Positions 22,446 to 30,805 of a DNA stretch of 64,000 nt are shown one piece after another (position 1 is the first letter of the stretch; each line of letters opens with the position of its first letter). Origin of the DNA: Bradyrhizobium sp. MOS003 (GTDB lineage: Bacteria; Pseudomonadota; Alphaproteobacteria; Rhizobiales; Xanthobacteraceae); assembly GCF_003020125.1 (NCBI RefSeq), contig NZ_PYFW01000005.1, positions 310,001 to 374,000 of the forward strand. The letters run 5' to 3'. The notes under the pieces were generated by a model. The model was not told the origin of the DNA. It searched no databases and saw only the letters and a list, made by a program, of their open reading frames with translations. The translations under genes were made by a program, and so were the position numbers.

Positions 22446-24596
22446 ATGCGGCGGATCGGGAGACGGGACATCGTTGCGGCGATCCTGATTGCGCTCCTCA
22501 CCGGCGCGATCTTCACGTCGCCGCCGCTGCAGACCCTGCAAGGTCTTTCGCTCGACATCCTCACGGCGATGCGCTGGAAGCTTCTCGGCGACAGCCGCGA
22601 TCCCGCGACGTCGCCGGTCGTCGTCGTCGCGATCGACAGTGAAACCTACGACACACCACCATTCAAGGGATCACCGACGCAGACCTGGACGCGCGAGATC
22701 GGCCGGCTGCTCGGCAGCATCACCGAAGGCGGCGCCAAGGTGATCGGCTTCGACATCATCTTTCCGAGCTCGATCGAGCAATCGGAGATCCCGTTTGGCG
22801 ACACCGCTGTCGGCGGTCGCATGAAAGGATTCGACCGAGATTATCTGATCGCGCTGCGGCAAATCTCCGATAGCGGCAAATTGGTACTCGGCGAGATCCT
22901 GAGCAACGACCATCCGGAAGTGCCCTATCGCGCTCAGCAAGTGGCCGTGCGCAACACCGTGCGGGCGCTCAATGTCCACACCGACCCCGACGACGTCATC
23001 CGACGAATGCCGCTGAGCTTTGCCATCGAGGGGCGGCCGGTGCCCGCAATGGCGGTCGAGCTCGCTGCACGCGCGACCGGCGCAAAGCCCGATATTGCGC
23101 CCTCCGGCGCGACCGAATTGTCCGGCTATGCGGTCCCGAGTGCCGTTCCCAATACAATGACGCTCAACTTCCGAGGGCTGGGGCGCGACATCCCGACCTT
23201 CTCCTTCGTCGATCTGCGCGCCTGCGTCGAAAAGGGTGACCGCGACTTTTTTCGCCGCGCTTTCGACGGCAAGGTCGTGCTGCTTGGTACGGCCCTGAAT
23301 TTCGAGGATCGCAAGCTCACCTCGATGCGCCTGTCCGGCGGCTATGATGGAACGCAGGCCGCACGATGCGCACTGCCGGCACCGGCGAGCACGCCGCAGA
23401 AGGCCCGCAGCGACGTCGCGGGCGTGTTCGTTCACGCCACTGCGGTCCGAAACCTGATGGAGCGCGACGCCGTGACCGAGCTCGGCTATCCGATGCGCGC
23501 CGTTTTCACGATCGCGTTCGCCGCGATCATCGCCTGCGCGGCCTGCCTGCTCGCGCCGAGCGGCGCGCTGATTACCTGGCTCGGCCTCACCCTCGCCTAC
23601 ACGGCCTTAGCCGTCAGTGCGTTCGTCCATGCCTTGGCGCTGCCGTTGACGGAGCCGGCACTCGCCAGCCTCGCTGCGCTTGCGATCATGATCGGCTATC
23701 GCTTCGTGCTGGCCGATCGCGACGAGCGCTTCCTGCGCAAGAGCTTTGCCCTTTACCTCGCGCCCGAGGTGATCGAAACCATGGTCGCCTCCGGCAAAAT
23801 GCCGGTGCTCGGCGGCGAGATGCGCAACGTCACCATGTTCTTCTCCGACCTCAGCGGCTTCTCGTCCATTGCCGAGACCATGACGCCGGGCGAGCTGGTG
23901 ACGCTGATGAACGAATATCTGTCCGCGATGACCGATATCATCGAAGGCCATGGCGGTTACGTCGACAAATACATCGGCGATTCCATCGTCGCGATGTTCG
24001 GTGCGCCGGCCGACGATCCCGCACATGCCAGCAACGCGGTCCGCGCCGCGCTGAAGTGCCATGAGAAGCTGGCGGAGCTCAATGCCGGCAATCCCGCATT
24101 CGCCGGCCGCGGCCTGTCGCACCGCATCGGGCTGAACAGCGGCGAGGCCGTGGTCGGCAACATCGGTTCGCGCCGCCGCTTCAACTATACCGTTATGAGC
24201 GACACCGTGAACGTCGCCTCGCGGCTCGAAGGCGCCAACAAATATTACGGCACTGCGATCATGGCGTCGGAGACGACGATGACGCAGAGCGGCGACGCCT
24301 TTGCCTGGCGCGAGCTGGATGCGATCAGGGTGCAGGGGCGCGGCGAAGCCATCAAGGTGTTCGAGCCGCGGGCCGAGAAGAGCGCGGAGAGTGCCGAACA
24401 GGCGAAGGTGACCGCAGCCTATGCGGAAGGGCTAGCCTGCTGGCGCGCACGTGATTTCGCGAAGGCGGCCGATGCGTTCAGGCACATGGCAAAGGCCGAT
24501 CCGGCGTCAGCGCTGTTCGCCAAGCGCGCTGCAGCATTCACCGCGAATCCACCGCCACCGGATTGGATCCCGGTCAATGCGCTGGAAGGGAAGTAG
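22446..24596 (+). CDS. CHASE2-domain class III adenylate/guanylate cyclase
   Basis: 716 residues. TM1 about 9-28, an extracytoplasmic CHASE2 domain (about 30-335, with VVVVAIDSETYD and VIGFDIIFPSS), three membrane helices (about 348-425), and a class III cyclase domain (about 455-640). Metal-binding aspartates are in MFFSDLSGF and YIGDSIVAMFG; a substrate-binding Lys in YVDKYIGD and the Asp of VMSDTVNVASRLE fit an adenylate cyclase. The C-terminal 70 residues are helical and TPR-like (AYAEGLACWRARDFAKAADAF). It should make cAMP in the cytoplasm in response to a periplasmic signal. Second gene of a two-gene operon with the FecR-like protein. Confidence 0.88.
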   Translation: MRRIGRRDIVAAILIALLTGAIFTSPPLQTLQGLSLDILTAMRWKLLGDSRDPATSPVVVVAIDSETYDTPPFKGSPTQTWTREIGRLLGSITEGGAKVIGFDIIFPSSIEQSEIPFGDTAVGGRMKGFDRDYLIALRQISDSGKLVLGEILSNDHPEVPYRAQQVAVRNTVRALNVHTDPDDVIRRMPLSFAIEGRPVPAMAVELAARATGAKPDIAPSGATELSGYAVPSAVPNTMTLNFRGLGRDIPTFSFVDLRACVEKGDRDFFRRAFDGKVVLLGTALNFEDRKLTSMRLSGGYDGTQAARCALPAPASTPQKARSDVAGVFVHATAVRNLMERDAVTELGYPMRAVFTIAFAAIIACAACLLAPSGALITWLGLTLAYTALAVSAFVHALALPLTEPALASLAALAIMIGYRFVLADRDERFLRKSFALYLAPEVIETMVASGKMPVLGGEMRNVTMFFSDLSGFSSIAETMTPGELVTLMNEYLSAMTDIIEGHGGYVDKYIGDSIVAMFGAPADDPAHASNAVRAALKCHEKLAELNAGNPAFAGRGLSHRIGLNSGEAVVGNIGSRRRFNYTVMSDTVNVASRLEGANKYYGTAIMASETTMTQSGDAFAWRELDAIRVQGRGEAIKVFEPRAEKSAESAEQAKVTAAYAEGLACWRARDFAKAADAFRHMAKADPASALFAKRAAAFTANPPPPDWIPVNALEGK

Positions 24597-24617
24597 CGAC
24601 GTCACACCAGGCCGCGG

Positions 24618-25790
24618 CTAAAACGGCAGCCCCACGTAATTCTCCGCGAGCAGTCGCTGCGCCGTCTCGGACGAGAGCAGATAGTCCAGCTCGGTCTGCT
24701 GAAGCCGATCCTCGTAGTCGAGCCGGTCGGGGAAGCGGTGCAGGAGCATCGTCATCCACCAGGAAAAGCGCTGCGCCTTCCAGATCCGCGCCAGTGCCTT
24801 GGCGGAATAGCCAGCGAGGCCGGAATCGTCGCCTCGCTGATAATGCGCGAGCATCGCGTGATAGAGATAGTAGATGTCGGACGCGGCGCTGTTGAGCCCG
24901 CGCGCGCCGGTCGGCGGCACGATGTGAGCCGCATCGCCCGCGAGGAACAGCCGGCCGTAGCTCATCGGCTCGGCGACGAAGCTGCGCAGCGGCGCGATGC
25001 TCTTCTCGATCGAGGGCCCCGTGATCAGACGGCCGGCGACCTCGTTTGGCAGGCGACGCTTCAGCTCGGCCCAGAACGCATCGTCGCTCCAGTCTTCGAC
25101 CTTGTCGGTCAGCGGCACCTGAACGTAGTAGCGGCTGAGCACCTGCGAGCGCAGCGAGCAGAGCGCAAAGCCGCGCTCGTGCTTCACATAAATCAGTTCC
25201 GGCGACACCGGCTTGGTGCGCGACAGCACCCCCAGCCAGCCGAACGGATAAACCTTCTCATATTCGCGCAACACGTCCTTCGGGATCGACTTGCGGCTGA
25301 CGCCGTGAAAACCGTCGGCGCCGACGATGTAGTCGCAATCGACGCGGACAATCTCGCCGTTCGATCGATAGGTCACGTAGGGACGGTCCGAGGTCAGATC
25401 ATGCGGCGTTACGTCCTGCGCATCGTGCACGACCTTGCCGCCGAGGCGGTCCCGTGCCTCGTAGAGATCGCGCGTCAGCTCGGTCTGGCCGTAGACCAGC
25501 ACCGAATTGCCGCCGGAATATTTGTGCAGATCGATCTTGGACAGCACGCCGTTATGGGCGATCTCGAAACCGGTGTGGATCTCACCCTCGCGGTCCATCC
25601 GCTCGCCGCATTGCGCCTCGCGCATCAAGTCGGCGAAGCCGTGCTCCAGCACGCCGGCACGGATGCGGGCAAGCACGTGATCCCGGCTGTACTTTTCCAG
25701 CACGACCGTGTCGATGCCTTTGAGGTGCAACAACTGGGACAACAACAGCCCGGACGGCCCGCCGCCGATGATACAGACCTGAACTTTCAT
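24618..25790 (-). CDS. pobA: 4-hydroxybenzoate 3-monooxygenase
   Basis: 390 residues, the usual length. N-terminal FAD-binding GGGPSG (residues 9-14), the substrate-channel motif with YVTYRSNGEI and DCDYIVGADGFHGVSR, and the second FAD motif LFLAGDAAHIVPPTGARGLN near residue 285. The active-site tyrosines of the family appear in RYYVQVP and GLNSAASDIYYLY. The enzyme hydroxylates 4-hydroxybenzoate to protocatechuate with NADPH and oxygen. The gene is divergent from an AraC regulator 86 bases away, and the pcaGH genes that open the product ring are 1 kb further on. Confidence 0.95.
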   Translation of the reverse strand: MKVQVCIIGGGPSGLLLSQLLHLKGIDTVVLEKYSRDHVLARIRAGVLEHGFADLMREAQCGERMDREGEIHTGFEIAHNGVLSKIDLHKYSGGNSVLVYGQTELTRDLYEARDRLGGKVVHDAQDVTPHDLTSDRPYVTYRSNGEIVRVDCDYIVGADGFHGVSRKSIPKDVLREYEKVYPFGWLGVLSRTKPVSPELIYVKHERGFALCSLRSQVLSRYYVQVPLTDKVEDWSDDAFWAELKRRLPNEVAGRLITGPSIEKSIAPLRSFVAEPMSYGRLFLAGDAAHIVPPTGARGLNSAASDIYYLYHAMLAHYQRGDDSGLAGYSAKALARIWKAQRFSWWMTMLLHRFPDRLDYEDRLQQTELDYLLSSETAQRLLAENYVGLPF

Positions 25791-25876
25791 TTTTGCATCC
25801 TCCCGTCGGCACTTGTTTGCAGATTTGGCGCCACGGACCGATGGAGGGTTTCGCCATTGTCTTGTACTATTCGAAC

Positions 25877-26740
25877 ATGAGAGCCACAGCCCCGGCGATC
25901 CGTATCTACAATTTGTTCGGCGAGTCCGGCGACTTGCCGGACGTCGTGCATTGCGAGACCATCGCGTCCCGCTCGGTGCTGCACGACTGGACCCTCGCCG
26001 TGCACCGTCATGCCCGGCTGCACCAGGTGCTGCTGATCGAGCGCGGCGGCGGCGAGGCGACGCTCGACGGGCGGGTAGTGCCGTTGAAGCCGATGCAGAT
26101 CGTCAATGTGCCTGTCGGCCACGTGCACGGCTTCCGCTTCGTGCCCGAGACGCAAGGCTGGGTGCTGACCATCGCCGCGGAGATTCTGGACGAGGCGCTG
26201 CTCTCCACCGAGGGCCTGCGCGGCGCGCTGGCCCGCTCGGCCGTGGTGCGCGGTACGCCGCAGATCCGCACCACCATGAAGCAGATCTTCGCCGAACATG
26301 CCGCGCGCGAATTCGGCCGCGCGCATGTGCTGCGGGCGTTGTCGTCGGCCATGATCGGGCTGGTGGCGCGCGCGCTCACGAGCGAGAGCGGCGGCAACGG
26401 CACGGTCGAATCCAGCCTGTTCCGCCGCTTCGAGGCGCTGCTGGAGCAGCGTCATTTGGAACGCTGGAGCGTCGCGGACTATGCCGAGGCGCTGGCGGTG
26501 ACCCCGACGCATCTCAACCGGATCACACGGGCGGCGACCGGTGATACCGCCTCGCATCTGATCCTCAACCGGCTGATCCGCGAGGCGCGACGCAACCTCG
26601 TCTACACCAATCTGCCGGTCTCGACGATTGCCTACGCGCTCGGCTTCGAGGACCCCGCCTATTTCAGCCGGGTCTACGCTGCAGCCACGGGGGTCTCACC
26701 GCGCGCCTTTCGCGCGCAGCTCCATGGCGACGAGACATGA
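25877..26740 (+). CDS. pobR: AraC-family regulator, probable activator of pobA
   Basis: 287 residues from the ATG at 25877 (MRATAPAIRIYNLFGE); the frame is open 28 codons further but that overlaps the divergent promoter. N-terminal cupin-like sensing domain (about 30-120, HARLHQVLLIERGGGEATL) and a C-terminal pair of helix-turn-helix motifs (about 190-285, with SVADYAEALAVTPTHLNRITRAATG and VSTIAYALGFEDPAYFSRVY). Location head-to-head with pobA fits the AraC-type PobR/PobC activators that respond to 4-hydroxybenzoate. The gene stops four bases before the end of the convergent pcaG gene. The symbol rests on context as well as family. Confidence 0.75.
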   Translation: MRATAPAIRIYNLFGESGDLPDVVHCETIASRSVLHDWTLAVHRHARLHQVLLIERGGGEATLDGRVVPLKPMQIVNVPVGHVHGFRFVPETQGWVLTIAAEILDEALLSTEGLRGALARSAVVRGTPQIRTTMKQIFAEHAAREFGRAHVLRALSSAMIGLVARALTSESGGNGTVESSLFRRFEALLEQRHLERWSVADYAEALAVTPTHLNRITRAATGDTASHLILNRLIREARRNLVYTNLPVSTIAYALGFEDPAYFSRVYAAATGVSPRAFRAQLHGDET

Positions 26741-26744
26741 AGCC

Positions 26745-27371
26745 TCACACGTCGAAGAACACCGTCTCCTCCGGCCCCTGCAGATTGATGGTGAAGGAAT
26801 ACACGACCTTGCCGCCGCGCTCGCTGCGCTTGGCGACCAGCGTCTGGCGCCGGATCGGCTGCTCGATCAGATTGAGCACGGGGTCGGCGGCGTTGGCGGC
26901 CTCTTCATCCGAGAAATAGAGCCGCGTGTTGAGGCCGATGTTGATGCCGCGCGCGACGATCCAGACATTGATATGGGGCGCGCATGTCCGGCCCGCTCTG
27001 TCGGTGATGGCACCGGGCTTGATGGTCTCGAAGGTGACGAGACCGCTCTCGAAATCGGAGCCGGCGCGGCCCCAGCCGCGAAACTCCTGCTCCAGCGCGC
27101 CGGGCGAGCGATCGGCCGGATGGTTGTAGCGGCCGGCCGCATTGGCCTGCCAGATCTCCAGCAGCACGTCGCGCAGCGGCGTACCCGTGCCGTCGATCAC
27201 CTTGCCTTCCAGCGTGATGCGCTCGCCATCGGTGTCCGGCGTTGTCAGGACGTTCGAGAAGTTCTTCTCGAAGATGTCGAAGCCGGCCATCGCCGGGATC
27301 AGGCCGATATGAACGTAGGGACCGGCAGTCTGCGAAGCGGTTTCCTTGAGATAGTTGAGCGGCTGCGGCAT
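26745..27371 (-). CDS. pcaG: Protocatechuate 3,4-dioxygenase alpha subunit
   Basis: 208 residues. Intradiol dioxygenase fold: TAGPYVHIGLIP near the start, ITLEGKVIDGTGTPLRDVLLEIWQANAAGRYNHP and APHINVWIVARGINIGLNTRLYFSDE. As usual for alpha subunits the Fe ligand tyrosines are not conserved in the way they are in the beta subunit. With PcaH it forms the enzyme that opens protocatechuate to 3-carboxymuconate. It starts four bases after the pcaH stop. Confidence 0.95.
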   Translation of the reverse strand: MPQPLNYLKETASQTAGPYVHIGLIPAMAGFDIFEKNFSNVLTTPDTDGERITLEGKVIDGTGTPLRDVLLEIWQANAAGRYNHPADRSPGALEQEFRGWGRAGSDFESGLVTFETIKPGAITDRAGRTCAPHINVWIVARGINIGLNTRLYFSDEEAANAADPVLNLIEQPIRRQTLVAKRSERGGKVVYSFTINLQGPEETVFFDV

Positions 27372-27375
27372 TTGC

Positions 27376-28164
27376 TCAGTTCCCCGCGGTGCGGTTTTCG
27401 AAATAGGTGGAGCGCTGGCCGCGCAGCACGATGTCGAAGCGGTAGGCCAGCGAGTCGAACGGCGCCGAGGCGTTGAGATCGAGCGGCGCCACGAGGCGGT
27501 CGAGTGCGTCCTTGTCCGGGATGGTCGTCAGGATCGGACAGATGGGGATCAGGGGATCGCCCTCGAAATACATCTGCGTGATCAGCCGCTGTGCAAAGCC
27601 CGAACCGAACACCGAGAAGTGGATGTGGGCAGGACGCCAACTGTTGACGTAGTTGCGCCAGGGATAGGGCCCCGGCTTCACGGTGCGGAAATAGTAGTAG
27701 CCGGTGTCGTCGGTCAGCGCACGGCCGCAGCCGCCGAAATTCGGGTCGATCGGCGCCAGATAGGTGTCCTTCTTGTGCCTGTAGCGGCCGCCGGCATTTG
27801 CCTGCCAGAACTCGACCAGCGTGTTCGGCACGCCGCGGCCGGTCTCGTCCAGCACGCGGCCGTGGACGATGATGCGCTCGCCGACGGGATCGCCGTCCTT
27901 GGCGTAGTTGCGGATCAGATCATTGTCGAGCGGGCCAAGATCGTTGTGGCCGAACACCGGCCCCGTGATCTCGGAGACCGAACCCTCCAGCGACAGCAGC
28001 GACTGGCGCGGCGAGCGCAGTACCGAGGATTTGTAGCCCGGCGCATGCGCCGGCGGATGAATCGAACGATCCCGTTCGAAGAAGCCGCCGTCGCAGAGCG
28101 GCGGTGCAAGGGGCTCGGGGCGGTTGAGGCGAGGATCCTGCAAGGCTGGCGCCTGGGCATTCAT
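27376..28164 (-). CDS. pcaH: Protocatechuate 3,4-dioxygenase beta subunit
   Basis: 262 residues from the ATG at 28164. Beta-subunit features: an N-terminal helical region with YKSSVLRSP, GRVLDETGRGVPNTLVEFWQANAGGRYRHK, and the non-haem Fe(III) ligands expected in YYYFRTVKPGPYPW (Tyr) and SWRPAHIHFSVFG (two His). Upstream sequence in the open frame (to 28266) is the divergent promoter with a 9-bp dyad. The other pca genes (B, C, D) are not in this window, so the rest of the pathway is encoded elsewhere. Confidence 0.95.
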   Translation of the reverse strand: MNAQAPALQDPRLNRPEPLAPPLCDGGFFERDRSIHPPAHAPGYKSSVLRSPRQSLLSLEGSVSEITGPVFGHNDLGPLDNDLIRNYAKDGDPVGERIIVHGRVLDETGRGVPNTLVEFWQANAGGRYRHKKDTYLAPIDPNFGGCGRALTDDTGYYYFRTVKPGPYPWRNYVNSWRPAHIHFSVFGSGFAQRLITQMYFEGDPLIPICPILTTIPDKDALDRLVAPLDLNASAPFDSLAYRFDIVLRGQRSTYFENRTAGN

Positions 28165-28222
28165 CGTGTTTCTCCCTGGGGGGCGCCCGGTCCGGCGCCC
28201 CGCTAATCGGGAGATCATGGGC

Positions 28223-28249
28223 CGATCTATTCCACAGATAAATAGATCG
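28223..28249. promoter_or_regulatory. 9-bp inverted repeat, candidate LysR operator for pcaH
   Basis: CGATCTATT-N9-AATAGATCG is a perfect dyad, between the pcaH start (28164) and the LysR start (28265). The AT-rich arms stand out from the surroundings. Placement about 60 bases upstream of pcaH and 15 before the regulator fits an autoregulated LysR-type site. Confidence 0.6.
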
Positions 28250-28264
28250 ATTATAATGTATTGC

Positions 28265-29185
28265 ATGAAGGAAATCGATCATTTGGCCCTCGACGGCCAC
28301 GCCCTCGAACTGTTCCTCGCCGTGCTGGAGGAAGGCTCGGTCACGGCGGCCGCCACCCGGCTCGGCCTGACGCAGTCCGCCGTCAGCCACGCCCTGAACA
28401 AGCTGCGGCGGATCGCGGGTGATCCGCTGTTCGTCAAATCAGGCCGCGGCATCGTCGCAACCGCGCATGCGCAAGCGTTGGCCGCAAAGGCGCGCACGCT
28501 AATCGACGAGATGCGAAGCTTTGCCGGCGGCGTCAGCTTCGAACCGCCCCACGCGCAACTGTCGCTGACGATCGCGGCCAACGACTTCCAGCGCGACCTG
28601 CTGCTGCCCCGGTTCTTCGATCATGTCACCGGCCAGGTGAAGAGCCTGAACCTGCGCGTGATCCCCTCGCAGTCGCCCTCGCCCGCGATGCTGCGCGAGA
28701 ACCGCTGCGATCTCATGATCACGCCGCTGCCGCCCTCCGGCATCGACATCGTGCAGAAGCGCCTGCTCCAAGATCATTACGTCTGTTACTTCGACGCCAA
28801 GGCGCGCTCCGCGCCGGCCAGCCGCAGCGCCTATCTCGCCGCGCGCCACATCACCGTCGTCTATACCGACAACGAGCGGCTCGACTTCGACCGCCGGCTG
28901 GCGGCCAACGGGTTTCACCGCGACATCGCGATCTCGGTGCCGAGCTTTTCCGGCGTGCCGTCCTTCATGCGCGGCTCGCAGATGCTGGCCAGCATGCCGA
29001 GCCTGCTTGCGGACGGGGTCATGCGCGGCTTCGCGCAGGCGCGGATTCCGCTGGCGTCACGCACGCGAACGCTGGCCGAGCTGCCGATGTTCATGGTCTG
29101 GCACCAGCGCTATCAGAAAGATCCGGCTCATCGCTGGGTGAGGAGCCAGTTGGAAATTGCTGCAGCGACAGCCGCGGGCGGCTGA
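28265..29185 (+). CDS. LysR-family regulator divergent from pcaHG
   Basis: 306 residues from ATG 28265 (MKEIDHL); an ATG at 28256 adds three residues. N-terminal winged helix (about 8-65, LELFLAVLEEGSVTAAATRLGLTQSAVSHALNKL), linker helix, then a periplasmic-binding-protein-like domain (about 95-300) of the NodD/NahR type (LSLTIAANDFQRDLLLPRFF). Divergence from pcaH with a perfect dyad between them suggests control of pcaHG. The name pcaQ is possible, but PcaQ proper usually precedes pcaDCHGB, so I leave the symbol empty. Confidence 0.8.
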   Translation: MKEIDHLALDGHALELFLAVLEEGSVTAAATRLGLTQSAVSHALNKLRRIAGDPLFVKSGRGIVATAHAQALAAKARTLIDEMRSFAGGVSFEPPHAQLSLTIAANDFQRDLLLPRFFDHVTGQVKSLNLRVIPSQSPSPAMLRENRCDLMITPLPPSGIDIVQKRLLQDHYVCYFDAKARSAPASRSAYLAARHITVVYTDNERLDFDRRLAANGFHRDIAISVPSFSGVPSFMRGSQMLASMPSLLADGVMRGFAQARIPLASRTRTLAELPMFMVWHQRYQKDPAHRWVRSQLEIAAATAAGG

Positions 29186-29259
29186 GCCTCCGCCTCTGGG
29201 AAGCCTGCCCCTCGCCAAACCCACTGGTTGCGCAAGCGGAGCCGCGCTAAAATCCTCCC

Positions 29260-30564
29260 ATGACAGTCACCGATATCGCGAGCCGGACCTACAATCACAG
29301 CTGGCGGCTGGATCCCATCATCCGCAGCCTGCTTGATACCGACTTCTACAAACTATTGATGTTGCAGATGATTCGGGAAGCCTACCCGAAGCAACAGGTG
29401 ACCTTCTCGGTCATCAACCGCTCGCGCCATGTGCGGCTCGCCGAGATCATCGACGAGGGCGAGCTCCGCGCCCAGCTCGACCACGCCCGCACCATCCGCT
29501 TCACCAAGAAGGAGCTGATCTGGCTGGCGGGTAACACCTTCTACGGCAAGACCCACATGTTCTCGGCGGACTTCATCCGCTGGCTGGCCGAATTCCGCCT
29601 CCCCGAGTACGAGCTGCGCAAGGTCGAGGGCCAGTATGAATTGCATTTCCACGGCCCCTGGACCCACACCACGATGTGGGAGATTCCGGCGCTCGCGATC
29701 CTCAACGAGTTGCGCTCGCGCGCGGCGATCAAGGGCCGCGGCCGCTTCGAACTCGACGTGCTCTATGCCCGCGCCAAGGCCAAGCTGTGGACCAAGGTGG
29801 AGCGGCTGCGCAAGCTGGAGAATCTGCGCCTGTCCGACTTCGGCACCCGCCGCCGTCACGGCTTCCTCTGGCAGCGCTGGTGCGTGGAGGCGGTGAAGGA
29901 AGGCCTGGGTCCGTCCTTCATCGGCACCTCCAACGTGCTGCTTGCGATGGACAACGATCTCGAAGCCATCGGCACCAACGCGCATGAGCTGCCGATGGTC
30001 GCCGCCGCGCTCGCCAGGGACGACGAGGAATTGCGCTGGGCGCCCTATCGCATTCTCGACCAGTGGCGCCAGACCTATGGCGGCAATCTGCTGATCGCGT
30101 TGCCCGATGCCTTCGGCACCAAGGCCTTCCTGCGCGATGCCCCGGAATGGGTCGCCGACTGGACCGGCTTCCGCCCCGACAGCGCGCCGCCGATCCAGGC
30201 CGGCGAGGAGATCATCGCCTGGTGGGAAAAGAAGGGCCGCAACCCCAGGGACAAGCTGCTCGTCTTTTCGGATGCGATGGATGTCGGCTCGATCGAGGAG
30301 ACCTATCACCACTTTGCCGGCCGGGTGCGGCTCTCGTTCGGCTGGGGTACCAACCTCACCAACGACTTCGTCGGCTGTACGCCGGACGGCTCGTTCAATC
30401 TCGATCCGATCTCGCTGGTCTGCAAGGTGTCGTCGGTGGACGGCCATGCGGCCGTCAAGCTCTCCGACAATCCGGAGAAGGCGACCGGCATGCCCTCGGA
30501 GATCGAGCGTTACCTGCGCGTTTTCGGCGACGCCGGCCGCGTCCGCAAGCCGGTGCTGGTCTAA
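29260..30564 (+). CDS. pncB: Nicotinate phosphoribosyltransferase
   Basis: 434 residues, normal length for the bacterial enzyme. Landmarks: LLDTDFYKLLMLQ at residue 24, FRLPEYEL, PWTHTTMWEIPALAILNEL, FGTRRRHGF, the SNVLLAMDNDLEAIGTNAHELPM region containing the phosphorylated His of the family (GTNAHE), and SFGWGTNLTND with the phosphate-binding loop. It makes nicotinate mononucleotide from nicotinate and PRPP with ATP, in the NAD salvage pathway. Single gene; 240 bases separate it from the GGDEF gene. Confidence 0.95.
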   Translation: MTVTDIASRTYNHSWRLDPIIRSLLDTDFYKLLMLQMIREAYPKQQVTFSVINRSRHVRLAEIIDEGELRAQLDHARTIRFTKKELIWLAGNTFYGKTHMFSADFIRWLAEFRLPEYELRKVEGQYELHFHGPWTHTTMWEIPALAILNELRSRAAIKGRGRFELDVLYARAKAKLWTKVERLRKLENLRLSDFGTRRRHGFLWQRWCVEAVKEGLGPSFIGTSNVLLAMDNDLEAIGTNAHELPMVAAALARDDEELRWAPYRILDQWRQTYGGNLLIALPDAFGTKAFLRDAPEWVADWTGFRPDSAPPIQAGEEIIAWWEKKGRNPRDKLLVFSDAMDVGSIEETYHHFAGRVRLSFGWGTNLTNDFVGCTPDGSFNLDPISLVCKVSSVDGHAAVKLSDNPEKATGMPSEIERYLRVFGDAGRVRKPVLV

Positions 30565-30805
30565 CGGCCGACGAGACTCTCTTCGGGTAAACTGCGCAGG
30601 ACCAATGCAAGGCATTGGTTCGCGATACCGCGCCATTTCCGACTGCGAGCATTTGAAGCGAACTGTGCAAATCGATTTCACAGCGCCTTCACCTTGCACT
30701 GCAGTCTCCCGCACCCTTCAGGCCGGGTTAAGCAACCATCACCTCTATTTGGCGTTGCAGGCTCAGCGCTCCGCTGGGGTTGGTGCGCGATTTGGGGAAC
30801 GCAGG

